A stretch of 64,000 nucleotides of DNA from Pseudomonas sp. BCA17. GTDB lineage: Bacteria; Pseudomonadota; Gammaproteobacteria; Pseudomonadales; Pseudomonadaceae. The notes below the pieces were generated by a model, which was not told the DNA's origin, made no database searches, and saw only the letters and a program-made list of their open reading frames with translations. Below are positions 17,085-26,159 of this stretch, in pieces; the first letter of the stretch is position 1, and the number at the start of each line of letters is the position of its first letter. The stretch spans positions 496,001 through 560,000 of the forward strand of contig NZ_SGWI01000001.1 in assembly GCF_004519405.1 (NCBI RefSeq), in the 5' to 3' direction. The position numbers and the translations under genes are program-made.

Positions 17085-17500
17085 AGTGAAGCCTAAATCG
17101 TCCCTGGCCTCGTAGGCACCTGGAATGGCGGCTTAGGGTCGGTAGTAGCCTGTAATGAAGCGCTGCTATCGACCCAGAGCAGCCTTTCGGCACCGGCAGA
17201 AGTCGGCCGTTTGGCGCTGAGACTGCCTACAGTCATTAGCTGCTGCTAGTATCAAGCGCTCAACCTATCTAGCCCCTGCATCGATTCACGTTTACTATAT
17301 TTCCAACTCGTATTACTGCGGCTGCTGAACCCGGTACTCACGAGGATATAACGATGAAAAGAACCCGCGCCTAGAGACGTATGCAGGCCCTTAAATGCAG
17401 AGGCGACAATATGGTTCGTCCGCTGGAGTGCAAGCCAGAAAAGCATTGGAAACTGATGTACACCCGCGCAGCGAAACTGTACAGAGCACACCAACTCGGG
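17085..17500. other. Gene-free stretch with a repeat copy
   Basis: No supported gene lies here. It contains inverted-repeat copy D and a decayed second half-copy near AGAAGTCGGCCG at about 17200. The rest shows nothing I can name. Confidence 0.5.
17136..17183. repeat. Intergenic inverted-repeat element, copy D
   Basis: This diverged copy runs GGGTCGGTAGTAGCC ... GCGCTGCTATCGACCCAGAGC. Its arms GGGTCGGTAGTAGC and GCTGCTATCGACCC pair with few mismatches. Confidence 0.5.
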
Positions 17501-17821
17501 ATGAGCTATCCCATTCGCACAACCCGTCAACTACTGGGTCCTACTGCGGAAGCGATCTGGCGCCGTCGTCCCGGCTTTAATGCCCGTTCAGCAGGAACCA
17601 GTCCAAATGCACGTAAACCTATCAGCCCAGCGGATATTCGCTGGGCTGATGTGATCTTTGTCATGGAAGGCAAACACCTTAATCGTCTTCAGGCTGAATA
17701 CGCCCGCCTTCTTGAACACAAACGGCTCCACTCTCTCGATATTCCAGATGATTACCGCTACATGGATCCTGAACTGGTGGGCATGCTTGAAGACATTGTG
17801 ACGTCCTGCCTCACCACATAG
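17501..17821 (+). pseudogene. Low-molecular-weight protein tyrosine phosphatase-like remnant with broken P-loop
   Basis: The segment GPTAEAIWRRRPGFNARSAGTSP ... WADVIFVMEGKH ... LDIPDDYRYMDPELV matches the small bacterial LMW-PTP-like family, whose members have about 105-110 residues. The catalytic loop CxxNxxRSPTAE is absent: in this frame it reads IRTTRQLLGPTAE. One frame over, the bases read SHSHN directly before it. A single extra C in the AACCCGT run would join SHN to RQLLGPTAE, which suggests a frameshift in the loop plus loss of the Cys and Arg. The C-terminal part is still open. It marks the right side of the accessory island. It is probably inactive. Confidence 0.6.
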
Positions 17822-18144
17822 GCTTCATGCGGAAACGACTGTCGCAGGAATGGTCGCGGATAAGCCGGCGGGCCGATCTAGACCTTCTATTGCGTTTAAA
17901 GATCAAACTCACACCCATTAGCCGCCATTTGTGAGGGGCCACTTACGGCCAGCAGCAGACTGCCGAGGCACGCACATGGATAGGCTCGCAACGCAGAGAT
18001 CCGTAATCGAGTTCAGCGCTGCCAAATAACCGAGCGCTTTGTAATGAATCCAAAATGCGTTGGGCCGTCATTGGCGAAGGTTTACATTCCAACGTTCGTG
18101 TAAGCACGCATCGGTGCAACTCTTGGCCGAAAGCCCCTCCAGCA
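17822..18144. other. Gene-free stretch
   Basis: I see no supported gene in these 323 bp between the phosphatase remnant and the 3' end of a LysR gene. A fragment near GCCATTTGTGAGGGGCC at about 17920 faintly resembles the intergenic hairpin repeats. Confidence 0.4.
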
Positions 18145-19065
18145 TCACCCTCTCCCAACCACAGGTGCATGTTCAGCCATCAATTCCATTACCCAGTCTA
18201 TAAATACCCGCACCTTGGTGCTGACATGACGGTTGGGTGGGAATGCCAGATACATCGGCATCGGTTCCATGTGCCATTCCTCAAACAGCGGCACCAGCTC
18301 GCCGCTGGCCAAGTGCGGTTTGGCCATGTACTGCGGTAGCCAAAGCACGCCCAGGCCGGCCAGACCTGCGGCAAGGTATGCGTTGCCATCGTCGATAATC
18401 AACAGCGGGCGGCCTTGGACCTCGATGATTTCCTCACCCCGCTGCATCGTGTAGGGCAAGGCTTTGCCTGTGCGCGACCAGAGAAAGCCGACAGTACTGT
18501 GCCTGCCATCATCCAGCTCACGTGGATGCGCCGGCTTACCGAAGCGCTGCAGGTAGTCCGGCGCGGCATAGATGCCGACCTTGAGGTCGCCCACATGCCT
18601 TGCCACCAGGGACTGATCGGTGATCTCGCCGCCACGTACTACGCAATCGATGTTTTCGCCAATGATGTCGATGATGCGATCGCTCACGCCCATGGTCAGC
18701 TGGATTTCCGGGTAGCATGCGTAGAACCCTGGCAAGGCGGGTATCAATACCATGCGCGCCAGCGGGCTGGGCACGTCCACCCGCAATCGGCCGCGTGGTG
18801 CAATCGAGGCGCTGGACAAGCTGGTCTCGGCATCGTCCATATCAGCCAGCAGCCGGATGACGCGCTCGTAGTAGGCCGCGCCATCGGCGGTGATGTTGAC
18901 CTTGCGTGTGGTGCGGTTGAGCAGGCGCACGCGCAGCCTCGCCTCCAGTTGCTGGATCAGTTGCGTCACGCTGGTCTTGCTCATGTGCAGGGTGGCTGCC
19001 GCCTTGGTGAAGCTGCCGGTTTCCACCACTCGGACGAAGGCCTGCATCGCATCGAAACGGTCCAT
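18145..19065 (-). CDS. LysR-family transcriptional regulator
   Basis: This 306-residue regulator has the N-terminal winged helix-turn-helix (MDRFDAMQAFVRVVETGSFTKAAATLHMSKTSVTQLIQQLE) and a C-terminal substrate-binding domain starting near RGRLRVDVPSPLARMVLIPALP. Length is normal. The pattern AAATLHMSKTSVT is of the CrgA/PA-type LysR subgroup often found beside small oxidoreductases. It is divergent from the Rid-family gene with 139 bp between the two starts, so it most likely controls that gene; its effector is not known. Confidence 0.9.
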   Translation of the reverse strand: MDRFDAMQAFVRVVETGSFTKAAATLHMSKTSVTQLIQQLEARLRVRLLNRTTRKVNITADGAAYYERVIRLLADMDDAETSLSSASIAPRGRLRVDVPSPLARMVLIPALPGFYACYPEIQLTMGVSDRIIDIIGENIDCVVRGGEITDQSLVARHVGDLKVGIYAAPDYLQRFGKPAHPRELDDGRHSTVGFLWSRTGKALPYTMQRGEEIIEVQGRPLLIIDDGNAYLAAGLAGLGVLWLPQYMAKPHLASGELVPLFEEWHMEPMPMYLAFPPNRHVSTKVRVFIDWVMELMAEHAPVVGRG

Positions 19066-19204
19066 TTTACGCCTCAGTAGGTCGGGATAGTTTGGATTCT
19101 ACAAACAATCATGACCAGAGTTGCTCGTTTATCCAGGCCGGCGGCCTTTTTACAGTGGCTCCATCTTAAACAGCGGGCCGCGATGGCCCTGAAGGAGCTC
19201 TGCC

Positions 19205-19600
19205 ATGACCCGTAAACGTGATGTCGTTTCCCCGCCTGACCGCCATGCACTGTACGAACTGCACCGCTACTCGCCGGCGATTCGCTCCAATGGCTTTCTG
19301 TTCGTGTCCGGCCAGGTCGGCAGCCGCAAGGATGGCTCGGCCGAGCCGGAGCTCGCGGCACAGGTTCGCCTGGCCTTCGCCAACCTCAACGCGATACTGG
19401 CAGAGGCCGGCAGCAGTTTCGACGATGTGGTCGACACGACCATCTTCATGGTCGACCCCGATTTGAAATTCGAAACTATCTGGGCGGTAGCGGCTGAATA
19501 CTGGGGCGAAGCGCCCTACTCGACAGCAACCGCCATCGGCGTGACCTGGCTGTCCGGCTTCGACTTCGAGATCAAGGTGATCGCCAGGCTACCGGAGTAA
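19205..19600 (+). CDS. Rid (YjgF/YER057c/UK114) family protein
   Basis: This 131-residue protein has the Rid fold pattern: SNGFLFVSGQVG near residue 30, a long helix (LAAQVRLAFANLNAILAEAGSSFDDVVDTTIFMVD) and the C-terminal strand FEIKVIARLPE. RidA enzymes hydrolyse reactive enamine/imine intermediates, using an Arg in the last third. At the matching place here I see YSTATAIGVTWL without that Arg, so imine deaminase activity is doubtful and a Rid2-7-type role is more likely. It is transcribed divergently from the LysR gene. GGAG lies eight to ten bases before the ATG. Confidence 0.85.
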   Translation: MTRKRDVVSPPDRHALYELHRYSPAIRSNGFLFVSGQVGSRKDGSAEPELAAQVRLAFANLNAILAEAGSSFDDVVDTTIFMVDPDLKFETIWAVAAEYWGEAPYSTATAIGVTWLSGFDFEIKVIARLPE

Positions 19601-19974
19601 GACCGGATCAGCACCACGCCGAACCTCGACCGGAACCCTCTTGTTTTCAAATAAAACGCGCCTCTCACTCTCGGTGGGGTGCAGCCTCCAGTGACTGTTC
19701 TCATTTGGCCGATTGCTGCCTCTCACGAAGGTCTGCAATCGGCCAGAACTGCGCTCATCTCAACTCAAACCACAGGATATCTATAGGGCGCAAGACAACC
19801 GAGAGCTGATAGGGCACCGGCGGTCGGCCCCTCCTAAAGAACCGCTCTGGCGCGCCGATGACGCAGGTGTTAGCTTGCGCGGCTCCGGCCACGAGCCAGA
19901 ACCGCAGACAAGGAAGTTTGGACGTCTTTCACGCCAAACCAGGCGTATTTCATTCCTGTCATGAGTATCATCCG
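19601..19974. other. Intergenic region before chemoreceptor gene, with repeat copy C
   Basis: These 374 bp hold inverted-repeat copy C and presumably the chemoreceptor promoter. An in-frame extension of the chemoreceptor reading frame runs back to 19858 but lacks family resemblance, so it is left out. Confidence 0.5.
19705..19753. repeat. Intergenic inverted-repeat element, copy C
   Basis: TTGGCCGATTGCTGCC and the trailing TGCAATCGGCCAGAACTGCG form a hairpin around CTCTCACGAAGG. This copy is closest to copy B, in the opposite orientation of the arms' variable bases. Confidence 0.6.
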
Positions 19975-21597
19975 ATGCTGCAAAAATCCCTGAGAACCCA
20001 AATCCTCACGTTGCTGAGCGGCAGCCTGTTGGCAATGTTGCTGATTGCTTTGGCATGCTTTCATTTCCTGTCCAGCGGCGTACAAAACTACGCCAACCTG
20101 ATCGAAGGTCCGCTGCATACGTCGCAGTTGATCGATGAGGCCAACCTGCAATTCAAGGTGCAGGTTCAGGAATGGAAAAACGTATTGCTGCGGGGCAAGC
20201 AGCCGGCAGATCTGGATAAATATTGGAAGCAGTTCGAAGACCGTCAGCGCGACGTACAGGGGATCCTCGGCGAACTGGCCAGTCAGAAAGGCCTGGACGG
20301 CCAGCTCAAGACGCGTATCGAACGCCTGCGTGAAGAGCACCGTCAGTTGGGCAGCGCTTACCAGAAAGGTCGCGATGCCTATATCGCCGCCGGTGCAGAC
20401 CCCACCGCCGGCGACGCTGCCGTCAAAGGAGTGGATCGCGCCACCAGCGATCAGATGAGCGAACTGGTCGGCGAACTGCGCAAGCACGGCACCGAGCAGT
20501 CGACGCTGATCAGCGCTGCTGCCCAACGCACGGTGATGCTGGGGATCATCGTGATGCTCGCCTCGGGTCTGTTGATCGGTCTGTTCAGCCTTTGGTTGAT
20601 CAACCGCAACCTGGTTGACCCCATCCGCAAGCTGATCGACTACGTGGCGCAACTGAGCCAAGGCAAATTCGCCGAACGCGTGGCCAGCAGCCGTGAAGAC
20701 GAGTTGGGCAAACTGGCCATGGCCGCCAACACGTTGCGCGACTTTCTCGCCGAAACCTTCAACCGCCTGCAGCGCAGCGCCAAGGATCTGGACAGCGCCA
20801 GTAGTGAGTTAAACGCCATCGCCGGCCTCATGGCCAGCGGTACCAACGAGCAGTTCAACCGTACCGATCAGGTGGCTACGGCGATGAACGAAATGTCCGC
20901 CACTGCCCAGGAAGTAGCTCGTCACGCTGCCGATGCCGCACGCGCCGCCGATGATGCCGACCAGTCCGCGCAGCAGGGCGAAAAAGTCATGCGGGGCACC
21001 ATTCACACCATCACCCAAATGCGTGGCGAGATCGCCAACACCGCTACGGTCATCCGTCGCCTGGAAACCGACAGCGGCCGCATCGGCAAGGTGCTGGAGG
21101 TGATTCGCGGCATCGCCGAGCAGACCAATTTGCTGGCGCTGAACGCGGCGATCGAAGCGGCCCGTGCCGGTGAAGCCGGACGCGGTTTTGCGGTCGTGGC
21201 CGACGAAGTGCGCAGCCTGGCCCAGCGTACTGCGGCGTCGATCATCGAGATCAACCAGATCATCCAGACCGTGCAAACCGGCGCGGTGGACGCGGCTCAG
21301 GCGATTGAAAGCGGCCAGTCGCGCAGTGAAGAAAGTGTCGCGCAAGTGAATGAGGCCGGCGCCATGCTCGAGCGCATCACCCATGCCGTGGAAGCCATTC
21401 GCGACATGAACCGCCAGATTGCCACCGCCGCCGAAGAGCAAACCTCGGTGGCCGAAGACATCTCGCGCAACCTTACCGAAATCACTTCAATTGCCAGCAC
21501 CAACCTGGACAACATGCAGCGCACCGAAGCGGCAAGCCTCAACCTTCACGGGCTGTCAGGGCAGTTGAATGAAGTGACGGCACGCCTGAGTGCGTAG
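19975..21597 (+). CDS. Methyl-accepting chemotaxis protein
   Basis: This 540-residue chemoreceptor has a first transmembrane helix at about residues 10-32 ([20 protein letters not shown]). A helical periplasmic domain of about 160 residues follows, with repeated E/Q/R-rich helices that look like a four-helix-bundle sensor. The second membrane helix is [23 protein letters not shown], then a HAMP domain ([19 protein letters not shown]), then the signalling domain with the hairpin core [26 protein letters not shown]. It relays an unknown ligand to CheA/CheW. The ATG chosen gives a short cytoplasmic N-terminus (MLQKSLRTQ), as in related receptors. Confidence 0.93.
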   Translation: MLQKSLRTQILTLLSGSLLAMLLIALACFHFLSSGVQNYANLIEGPLHTSQLIDEANLQFKVQVQEWKNVLLRGKQPADLDKYWKQFEDRQRDVQGILGELASQKGLDGQLKTRIERLREEHRQLGSAYQKGRDAYIAAGADPTAGDAAVKGVDRATSDQMSELVGELRKHGTEQSTLISAAAQRTVMLGIIVMLASGLLIGLFSLWLINRNLVDPIRKLIDYVAQLSQGKFAERVASSREDELGKLAMAANTLRDFLAETFNRLQRSAKDLDSASSELNAIAGLMASGTNEQFNRTDQVATAMNEMSATAQEVARHAADAARAADDADQSAQQGEKVMRGTIHTITQMRGEIANTATVIRRLETDSGRIGKVLEVIRGIAEQTNLLALNAAIEAARAGEAGRGFAVVADEVRSLAQRTAASIIEINQIIQTVQTGAVDAAQAIESGQSRSEESVAQVNEAGAMLERITHAVEAIRDMNRQIATAAEEQTSVAEDISRNLTEITSIASTNLDNMQRTEAASLNLHGLSGQLNEVTARLSA

Positions 21598-21653
21598 CCG
21601 TATCGTCAGGGAGTAGATCGGTCTCAGGCTGAGCTGCCGGATTGCGAGATCGA

Positions 21654-21685
21654 GCCCCGTGTTCAGTCATGGACTGATGCGGGGC
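21654..21685 (+). terminator. Imperfect hairpin after the chemoreceptor gene
   Basis: GCCCCG at the left pairs with CGGGGC at the right, and TCAGTC with GACTGA, around an ATG loop with a small bulge. It lies 57 bp after the chemoreceptor stop. There is no long T run, so termination is a guess from position. Confidence 0.45.
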
Positions 21686-21809
21686 AGACTCTATAATTCC
21701 CGTTCGACCGTGCATCATCCTGTTCGCCACGACCCTGTCTCGGCTTCGAAGTCATAAGTGCAGAGCCCGCCAACCTGCAAAGTGTGCCGTGTGAAATGGA
21801 AGTCATCTC

Positions 21810-22061
21810 ATGATCGAACGTAACAAACTGGTTCCGGAGTTAATGGTAAGCAACCTGGAGAGCAGCTTAGCTTTTTGGGTTTCTTGCTTGGGCTTCAACG
21901 TAGCTTAACAACGCCCTGAAGATGGATTTGCATACCTTGATTTGAATGGGGCTCAAGTAATGCTTGAGGAGGTTGATTCGGACGCGGGTCAATGGCTGAC
22001 GGAGCCGTTGACTAAGCCATTTGGAAGAGGCATCAACCTACAATGGAACTGGGCGGAGTAG
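21810..22061 (+). pseudogene. VOC-fold (bleomycin resistance/glyoxalase-like) protein, broken
   Basis: Reading from ATG gives MIERNKLVPELMVSNLESSL and then AFWVSCLGFNVA, followed by an in-frame TAA at 21906-21908. The same frame goes on with QRPEDGFAYLDLNGAQVMLEE and ends with a TAG after INLQWNWAE. This is the first two thirds of a VOC-family bleomycin-resistance-like protein. It is interrupted by one stop and lacks the C-terminal third with the second metal-binding strand set. It is not expected to be functional. Confidence 0.8.
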
Positions 22062-22141
22062 ACTGGCGTGAAGGGCGGATTCAAGCTAACAGCCGGCGTA
22101 AGAAAGAATCTTCGCGTAGCAAGTATTAAGGAAGTTTTTAT

Positions 22142-22840
22142 ATGGATTTTTTGAGATTTATTAAAATTGAACACCGCTTTTCTGTTTTGAAAGCAACCTC
22201 CCCACTCTGCTTCGCTCTCCTCATCGTAGGCTGCGCGAGTTCCAAATCCAACGTCCAAGATCACATCCAGGCCGCGAACTACGATCCGGCAACAACCGCA
22301 CGGATCCGTTTCATCACCGGCGACACAACCCATGCCGCATACATCAGTGGCCATTCATGCGAAAGCTTCTACGGAGCCCTTAAGACCCAATCGGCAGACC
22401 AACTGGGTCAGAAGAATCCCCACGTCGATACGCCGGGGCTGTATCCGTGGCGGGATTCCGACAAGCGCAACATGCTTATTGGCATGCCCAGCAGCAAGAA
22501 GTCGATCGCCATCAACAGCACGCTGAAACAGTACGACGAAGTCGTAGTGCCCGCCGGCACGCCCCTCTTGGCATTCTTTGCTGCAGGCGGAAGCCAGTAT
22601 TCCTGCTGGCCGAAGCCGATTCGCTTCATTCCTGAGGCAGGCCATGATTACGAGCTAGAGCTTGAATACGTGCAAGCCAGCACTTTCAGTGGGGGCTGCA
22701 TCATCGGCGCACGAGAGCTAAAGGCCGAAGACGGTATTACCAATGAGCGCCCCCTTCCCCGCGATTTCTGTGTCAAAGATCTCGATGGTACCTTCCGTAC
22801 GGTCTCCCCCTTGACGCAACTGCAGAAGAGCCACGAATAG
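22142..22840 (+). CDS. Hypothetical lipoprotein, 232 residues
   Basis: The N-terminus carries a lipoprotein signal with lipobox-like LLIVGCASS, giving a lipidated Cys near residue 31 and a mature protein of about 200 residues. The mature part has pairs of cysteines (HSCESFYG, YSCWPKP, GGCIIGA, DFCVKD) that may form disulfides. Segments such as KRNMLIGMPSSKKSI and VVVPAGTPLLAFFAAGG suggest a beta-rich fold. I do not recognise the family. GGAAG lies about eight bases before the ATG. It appears monocistronic. Confidence 0.7.
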   Translation: MDFLRFIKIEHRFSVLKATSPLCFALLIVGCASSKSNVQDHIQAANYDPATTARIRFITGDTTHAAYISGHSCESFYGALKTQSADQLGQKNPHVDTPGLYPWRDSDKRNMLIGMPSSKKSIAINSTLKQYDEVVVPAGTPLLAFFAAGGSQYSCWPKPIRFIPEAGHDYELELEYVQASTFSGGCIIGARELKAEDGITNERPLPRDFCVKDLDGTFRTVSPLTQLQKSHE

Positions 22841-23251
22841 GCCCAGGCAAGGAAGGGGCCAGGTGCCTGGCCTGAGTGTCGCCGTGAAGACCCGTTCGCC
22901 ATGCTATGCATTCCGCCGCAGTTGATGGGGGTAGTGCAACAGAATTCTGGGGGGATCGATTCGAGAGGCATTGGAAATGTGGGTCATCAACGAACTTGAG
23001 CCTGAACAGGTCAAGCTAAAACAGGCCAAAATGCGATTGGGTGAGAACAATTAGGCCCCAATCTAATGACTGCTTTTGGCCCAGAGTGTGTAAAACGCTT
23101 CGCTAAAATTGAAGTGGCGCATCTACGTTAAATCTGAAATTTATGGGCAAGTGAGCAGATACAGATTGTGCGTAGAAACGCCAACCTCAGTCTGGCTTCG
23201 GATGCATGCTGCGCTGAAAACGTTTTACACACCCTCAGCCAGAAACAAGCA
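22841..23251. other. Gene-free stretch
   Basis: These 411 bp between the lipoprotein gene and the 3' end of the hydrolase gene show no supported gene. A 25-codon open frame at 22977 (MWVINELEPEQVKLKQAKMR...) has no ribosome binding site and is not called. Confidence 0.4.
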
Positions 23252-24118
23252 TCATGTTTCCTCGGTGAAGAAAGCCTTAAGTGCACGGGCCAACTCGATC
23301 GGAGCTTCTTCAGCCATGTGGTGGCCGCTGTCAATTCCTTCGCCAGTAACCTTCTGTTCGGCCCATGGCTCCCAAACGGAAAGTACGTCACCGTAAAGGG
23401 CCTCGAGATCATCCTTTAGCGACCAGAGAACGTGGAGTGGGCATTGAAGCTTGCGACCAGACTGGCGGTCCTCTCTATCATGTAAGTGATCCAGTGCAAT
23501 GCCGGCCCGATAGTCACCGAGCATCCCAACTACTGTGTCGGGATCGTGAATCGCGGCCTGAAAATCATCATAGTTTTCCTGGCCCATAGCCTCTGCGCTA
23601 CCGCCATACCAAACTTTTGGGTCTGAAAGGATTGCCCTTTCTGGCATGTCGCGCTGGGCATAGAAAAACCAGTGCCACCATTTCGACGCGAACCGCGCAT
23701 CACATCGTTCAAGCGCATCGAGAATGGGTACGCCATCCAGGATCGCAAGCTTTAGTATGCGTGACGGATGATCGAGCGCTGTGCGAAAGGCTGAATAACT
23801 GCCGCGGTCATGTCCTGCCAAGTAAAATTTATCAAACCCAAGGGTGTCCATGAGAGCCACGCAGTCGCGCCCTTTTGCTCTCTTTGAAAACGCCTCGTAG
23901 TCATGCGGATCCGCTGGCTTAGCGGATTTGCCGAACCCCCTCAAATCAGGGCAAACCACCGTAAAGGAGCTTGCGAGCAGCGGTGCAACCTTATGCCACG
24001 TCGTATGCGTACGGGGGTGGCCATGAAGCAATAATAATGGCGGGCCTGAGCCACCGAAACGTACGCGTAACGTAGTCTCCGGCAACTCAATCATTTCGAG
24101 CTGGAAACCTTCGAACAT
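23252..24118 (-). CDS. Alpha/beta hydrolase, haloacetate (fluoroacetate) dehalogenase-like
   Basis: This 288-residue hydrolase carries an Asp nucleophile, D104 in LAGHDRGSY, instead of the usual Ser. Further residues match fluoroacetate dehalogenases: acid D128 in ILDGVPI, halide-binding H149 and W150 in WWHWFFY, and a catalytic His in SGHHMAEE. R105 is present, but the second carboxylate-binding Arg (position 108) is Tyr here, so activity on fluoroacetate is uncertain. The family hydrolyses 2-haloacids such as fluoroacetate to glycolate. Start ATG is chosen for GGGAGTGAGT just upstream. It begins 38 bp after the end of an acetyltransferase gene on the same strand and may be cotranscribed with it. 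Confidence 0.78.
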   Translation of the reverse strand: MFEGFQLEMIELPETTLRVRFGGSGPPLLLLHGHPRTHTTWHKVAPLLASSFTVVCPDLRGFGKSAKPADPHDYEAFSKRAKGRDCVALMDTLGFDKFYLAGHDRGSYSAFRTALDHPSRILKLAILDGVPILDALERCDARFASKWWHWFFYAQRDMPERAILSDPKVWYGGSAEAMGQENYDDFQAAIHDPDTVVGMLGDYRAGIALDHLHDREDRQSGRKLQCPLHVLWSLKDDLEALYGDVLSVWEPWAEQKVTGEGIDSGHHMAEEAPIELARALKAFFTEET

Positions 24119-24156
24119 ACTCACTCCCTGATAACACTGCACGATGCAGCCAAGGC

Positions 24157-24678
24157 TCACAACGGGCGCAAGCACAACCTGTACCTCACCTCTACCAGTG
24201 CGGTACCGCCCCTCTGAAGACTGCGCTCACTCCCCGTGTCCTCAACACATCCTGCCCGTCGATAAAATCGGATGGCTCTTTCGTTACCGGCCAAGACCCA
24301 AAGGGTTAAACGCTGATAACCTTGCTCCACCAAGTACTGCTGGCCGGCTTTCCACAAGGCAAGCCCGACGCCTGTGTGCCAACACTCCGCTAACACGTAG
24401 ATGGCCCTGACCTCACCCACATGTTCCTGATCGGTATCTTCATCACGGCTGGCACCGACCGATATCCAACCGACGATTTGCCTGTCCTGCTCAGCAACCC
24501 ATACGTTCGACTCGCCCGATTCAATCGAGCGGGTCCAAGACGCCTCACGCTGAGCCAGCGTGGCTTGCAACGAGCTCAAGTATTCGGCAGGCATCAGGTC
24601 GATGTACGCCTTTTGCCAACTGCTGATATGCACCTGGGCAATGGCCTTTGCGTCGGCCGGTATCGCCTTGCGAATCAT
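24157..24678 (-). CDS. GNAT family N-acetyltransferase
   Basis: This 173-residue GNAT protein begins MIRKAIPADAKAIAQVHISSWQKAY, typical of the first strand and helix. It has the acetyl-CoA-binding region near EVRAIYVLAECWHTGVGLALWKAG (motif A, with the Q/RxxGxG/A pattern degenerate as WHTGVG). It ends with motif B, NERAIRFYRRAGC. Substrate is unknown. It is the upstream gene of a likely two-gene unit with the dehalogenase-like hydrolase. Confidence 0.85.
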   Translation of the reverse strand: MIRKAIPADAKAIAQVHISSWQKAYIDLMPAEYLSSLQATLAQREASWTRSIESGESNVWVAEQDRQIVGWISVGASRDEDTDQEHVGEVRAIYVLAECWHTGVGLALWKAGQQYLVEQGYQRLTLWVLAGNERAIRFYRRAGCVEDTGSERSLQRGGTALVEVRYRLCLRPL

Positions 24679-25019
24679 TGATGAATTCCTTGTTCGGACA
24701 CTGAGTGCTTGAGGTAGTGATTAGCCTCAGTATGCCCGCCCATCAGGAAGAAGAGATGACAGCATCGGCCAAAAGCGCTCGACGATAGAAGCACCATCGG
24801 TATAAACCTTAGCCTGCATTACCTGAAGTGATCGGGACTTCATCTTCAAGGCTTAACCGGCAGAAACACTAATACGCCAGGTTCGGATGGGCCTCTTCGC
24901 ACAACCGTCGCTCTAAGCGAAATGTGTGCTTTCCTGCTGGCCAATGCAGGTATTTAGAACGCCCCCTCTGACTTTGAGTCGCGCCGAGGCGACGCAACCC
25001 AAAGAGGGAGCAAAGGTAG
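24679..25019. other. Gene-free stretch
   Basis: No supported gene lies in these 341 bp. There is a partial trace of the intergenic repeat (CATCGGCCAAAAGCGCTCG at about 24764). Confidence 0.4.
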
Positions 25020-26108
25020 TTATGTATTGGTTTTCAGCTTGGTCCACAGGCGAGTGGTCAACCGCGCGATGGACGCAGGTAGATCCTCTACGGTGAACAA
25101 CTTGTCCATGACCGTCTTCGGTGGGTAAATCGCCAGGTCCTGCTTCACCGCCGGCACCACATAGGCATCCGCTGCGGCGTTGGGGTTGGCGTAGTGGATG
25201 CTGTTGCTGATGTTGGCAATCACTTGCGGCGTCAGCAGGTAGTTCATGTAGGTGTAGCCGTTCTTCTCATGGGGCGCGCTCTTGGGCATCACCACCATGT
25301 CAAACCACAGGGTGGAGCCTTCGTCCGGGATCGAATAGGCAATGTCGATCCCGTTCTTGGCTTCCTTGGCGCTGGAAGCGGCCTGCACGATGTCACCGTT
25401 GAAACCGATCACCGCGCAGACGTTGCCGTTAGCCAAATCGCTGATGTACTTGGAGGCGTGGAAGTACTGGACGTACGGCCGGATCTTCAGCAGCGCCTGC
25501 TCGGCTTTCTTGTAATCCTCCGGCTCATGGCTGTGATGAGGCAGCCCGAGGTAGTTAAGGGTAATCGGCAAGACCTGCGTCGGGTTGTCGATAATCGCCA
25601 CGCCGCATTCACTGAGTTTCTTGATGTTTTTCTCGTCGAAAAACAGGCTCCAGGAATGGGTGACGTCGGTGCTGCCGAAAATCGCCTTGATTTTCTCGAC
25701 GTTGTAGCCGATGCCTGCGGTGCCCCACATATACGGATAGCCGTACTGGTTGCCGGGGTCATTGACTTCAAGTTTTTTCATCAATGCCGGGTCGAGGTTT
25801 TTCCAGTTAGGCAATCGGCTCTTGTCGAGTTTCTGGATCGCCCCGGCCTTGATCAGGCGCGACAGGAAGTGGTTCGATGGACTGACCACGTCATAACCGG
25901 TGTTGCCCGTCATCAATTTCGACTCCAGCACTTCGTTGCTGTCGTGGATGTCGTAAGTCGCCTTGATCCCCGTTTCCTGGGTGAAGTTGGCCAGGGTGTC
26001 GTCGGCGATGTAGCCGTTCCAGTTGGAAATATTGACGGTTTCTTCAGCGTGAGCGCCCGCGCAAAACGTCGAGAGAAGTGCTACCAGGGAAACTGTATTG
26101 ACGCGCAT
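25020..26108 (-). CDS. Periplasmic polyamine (putrescine/spermidine-type) binding protein
   Basis: This 362-residue binding protein of the PotF/SpuD type delivers polyamines to an ABC importer. It has a signal peptide (MRVNTVSLVALLSTFCAGAHA). The mature start EETVNISNWNGYIADDTLANF and segments such as YDVVSPSNHFLSRLIKAGAIQKLDKS, GYPYMWGTAGIGYN and VIGFNGDIVQA are diagnostic. ATG is chosen over a TTG two codons upstream because AGGTGA lies about seven bases before it. No permease or ATPase is adjacent, so it must share components encoded elsewhere. It is the second gene of a unit with the oxidase gene, 51 bp downstream of that gene's stop. Confidence 0.9.
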   Translation of the reverse strand: MRVNTVSLVALLSTFCAGAHAEETVNISNWNGYIADDTLANFTQETGIKATYDIHDSNEVLESKLMTGNTGYDVVSPSNHFLSRLIKAGAIQKLDKSRLPNWKNLDPALMKKLEVNDPGNQYGYPYMWGTAGIGYNVEKIKAIFGSTDVTHSWSLFFDEKNIKKLSECGVAIIDNPTQVLPITLNYLGLPHHSHEPEDYKKAEQALLKIRPYVQYFHASKYISDLANGNVCAVIGFNGDIVQAASSAKEAKNGIDIAYSIPDEGSTLWFDMVVMPKSAPHEKNGYTYMNYLLTPQVIANISNSIHYANPNAAADAYVVPAVKQDLAIYPPKTVMDKLFTVEDLPASIARLTTRLWTKLKTNT

Positions 26109-26159
26109 GTTCAATCACCTTCGTTATGAAGTGCTTTTATTGTGGTTGTTGGCTGGTTT

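Noticed and set aside
22977..23054. 25-codon frame MWVINELEPEQVKLKQAK...
   Set aside because: No ribosome binding site and no recognisable family; too short to support.
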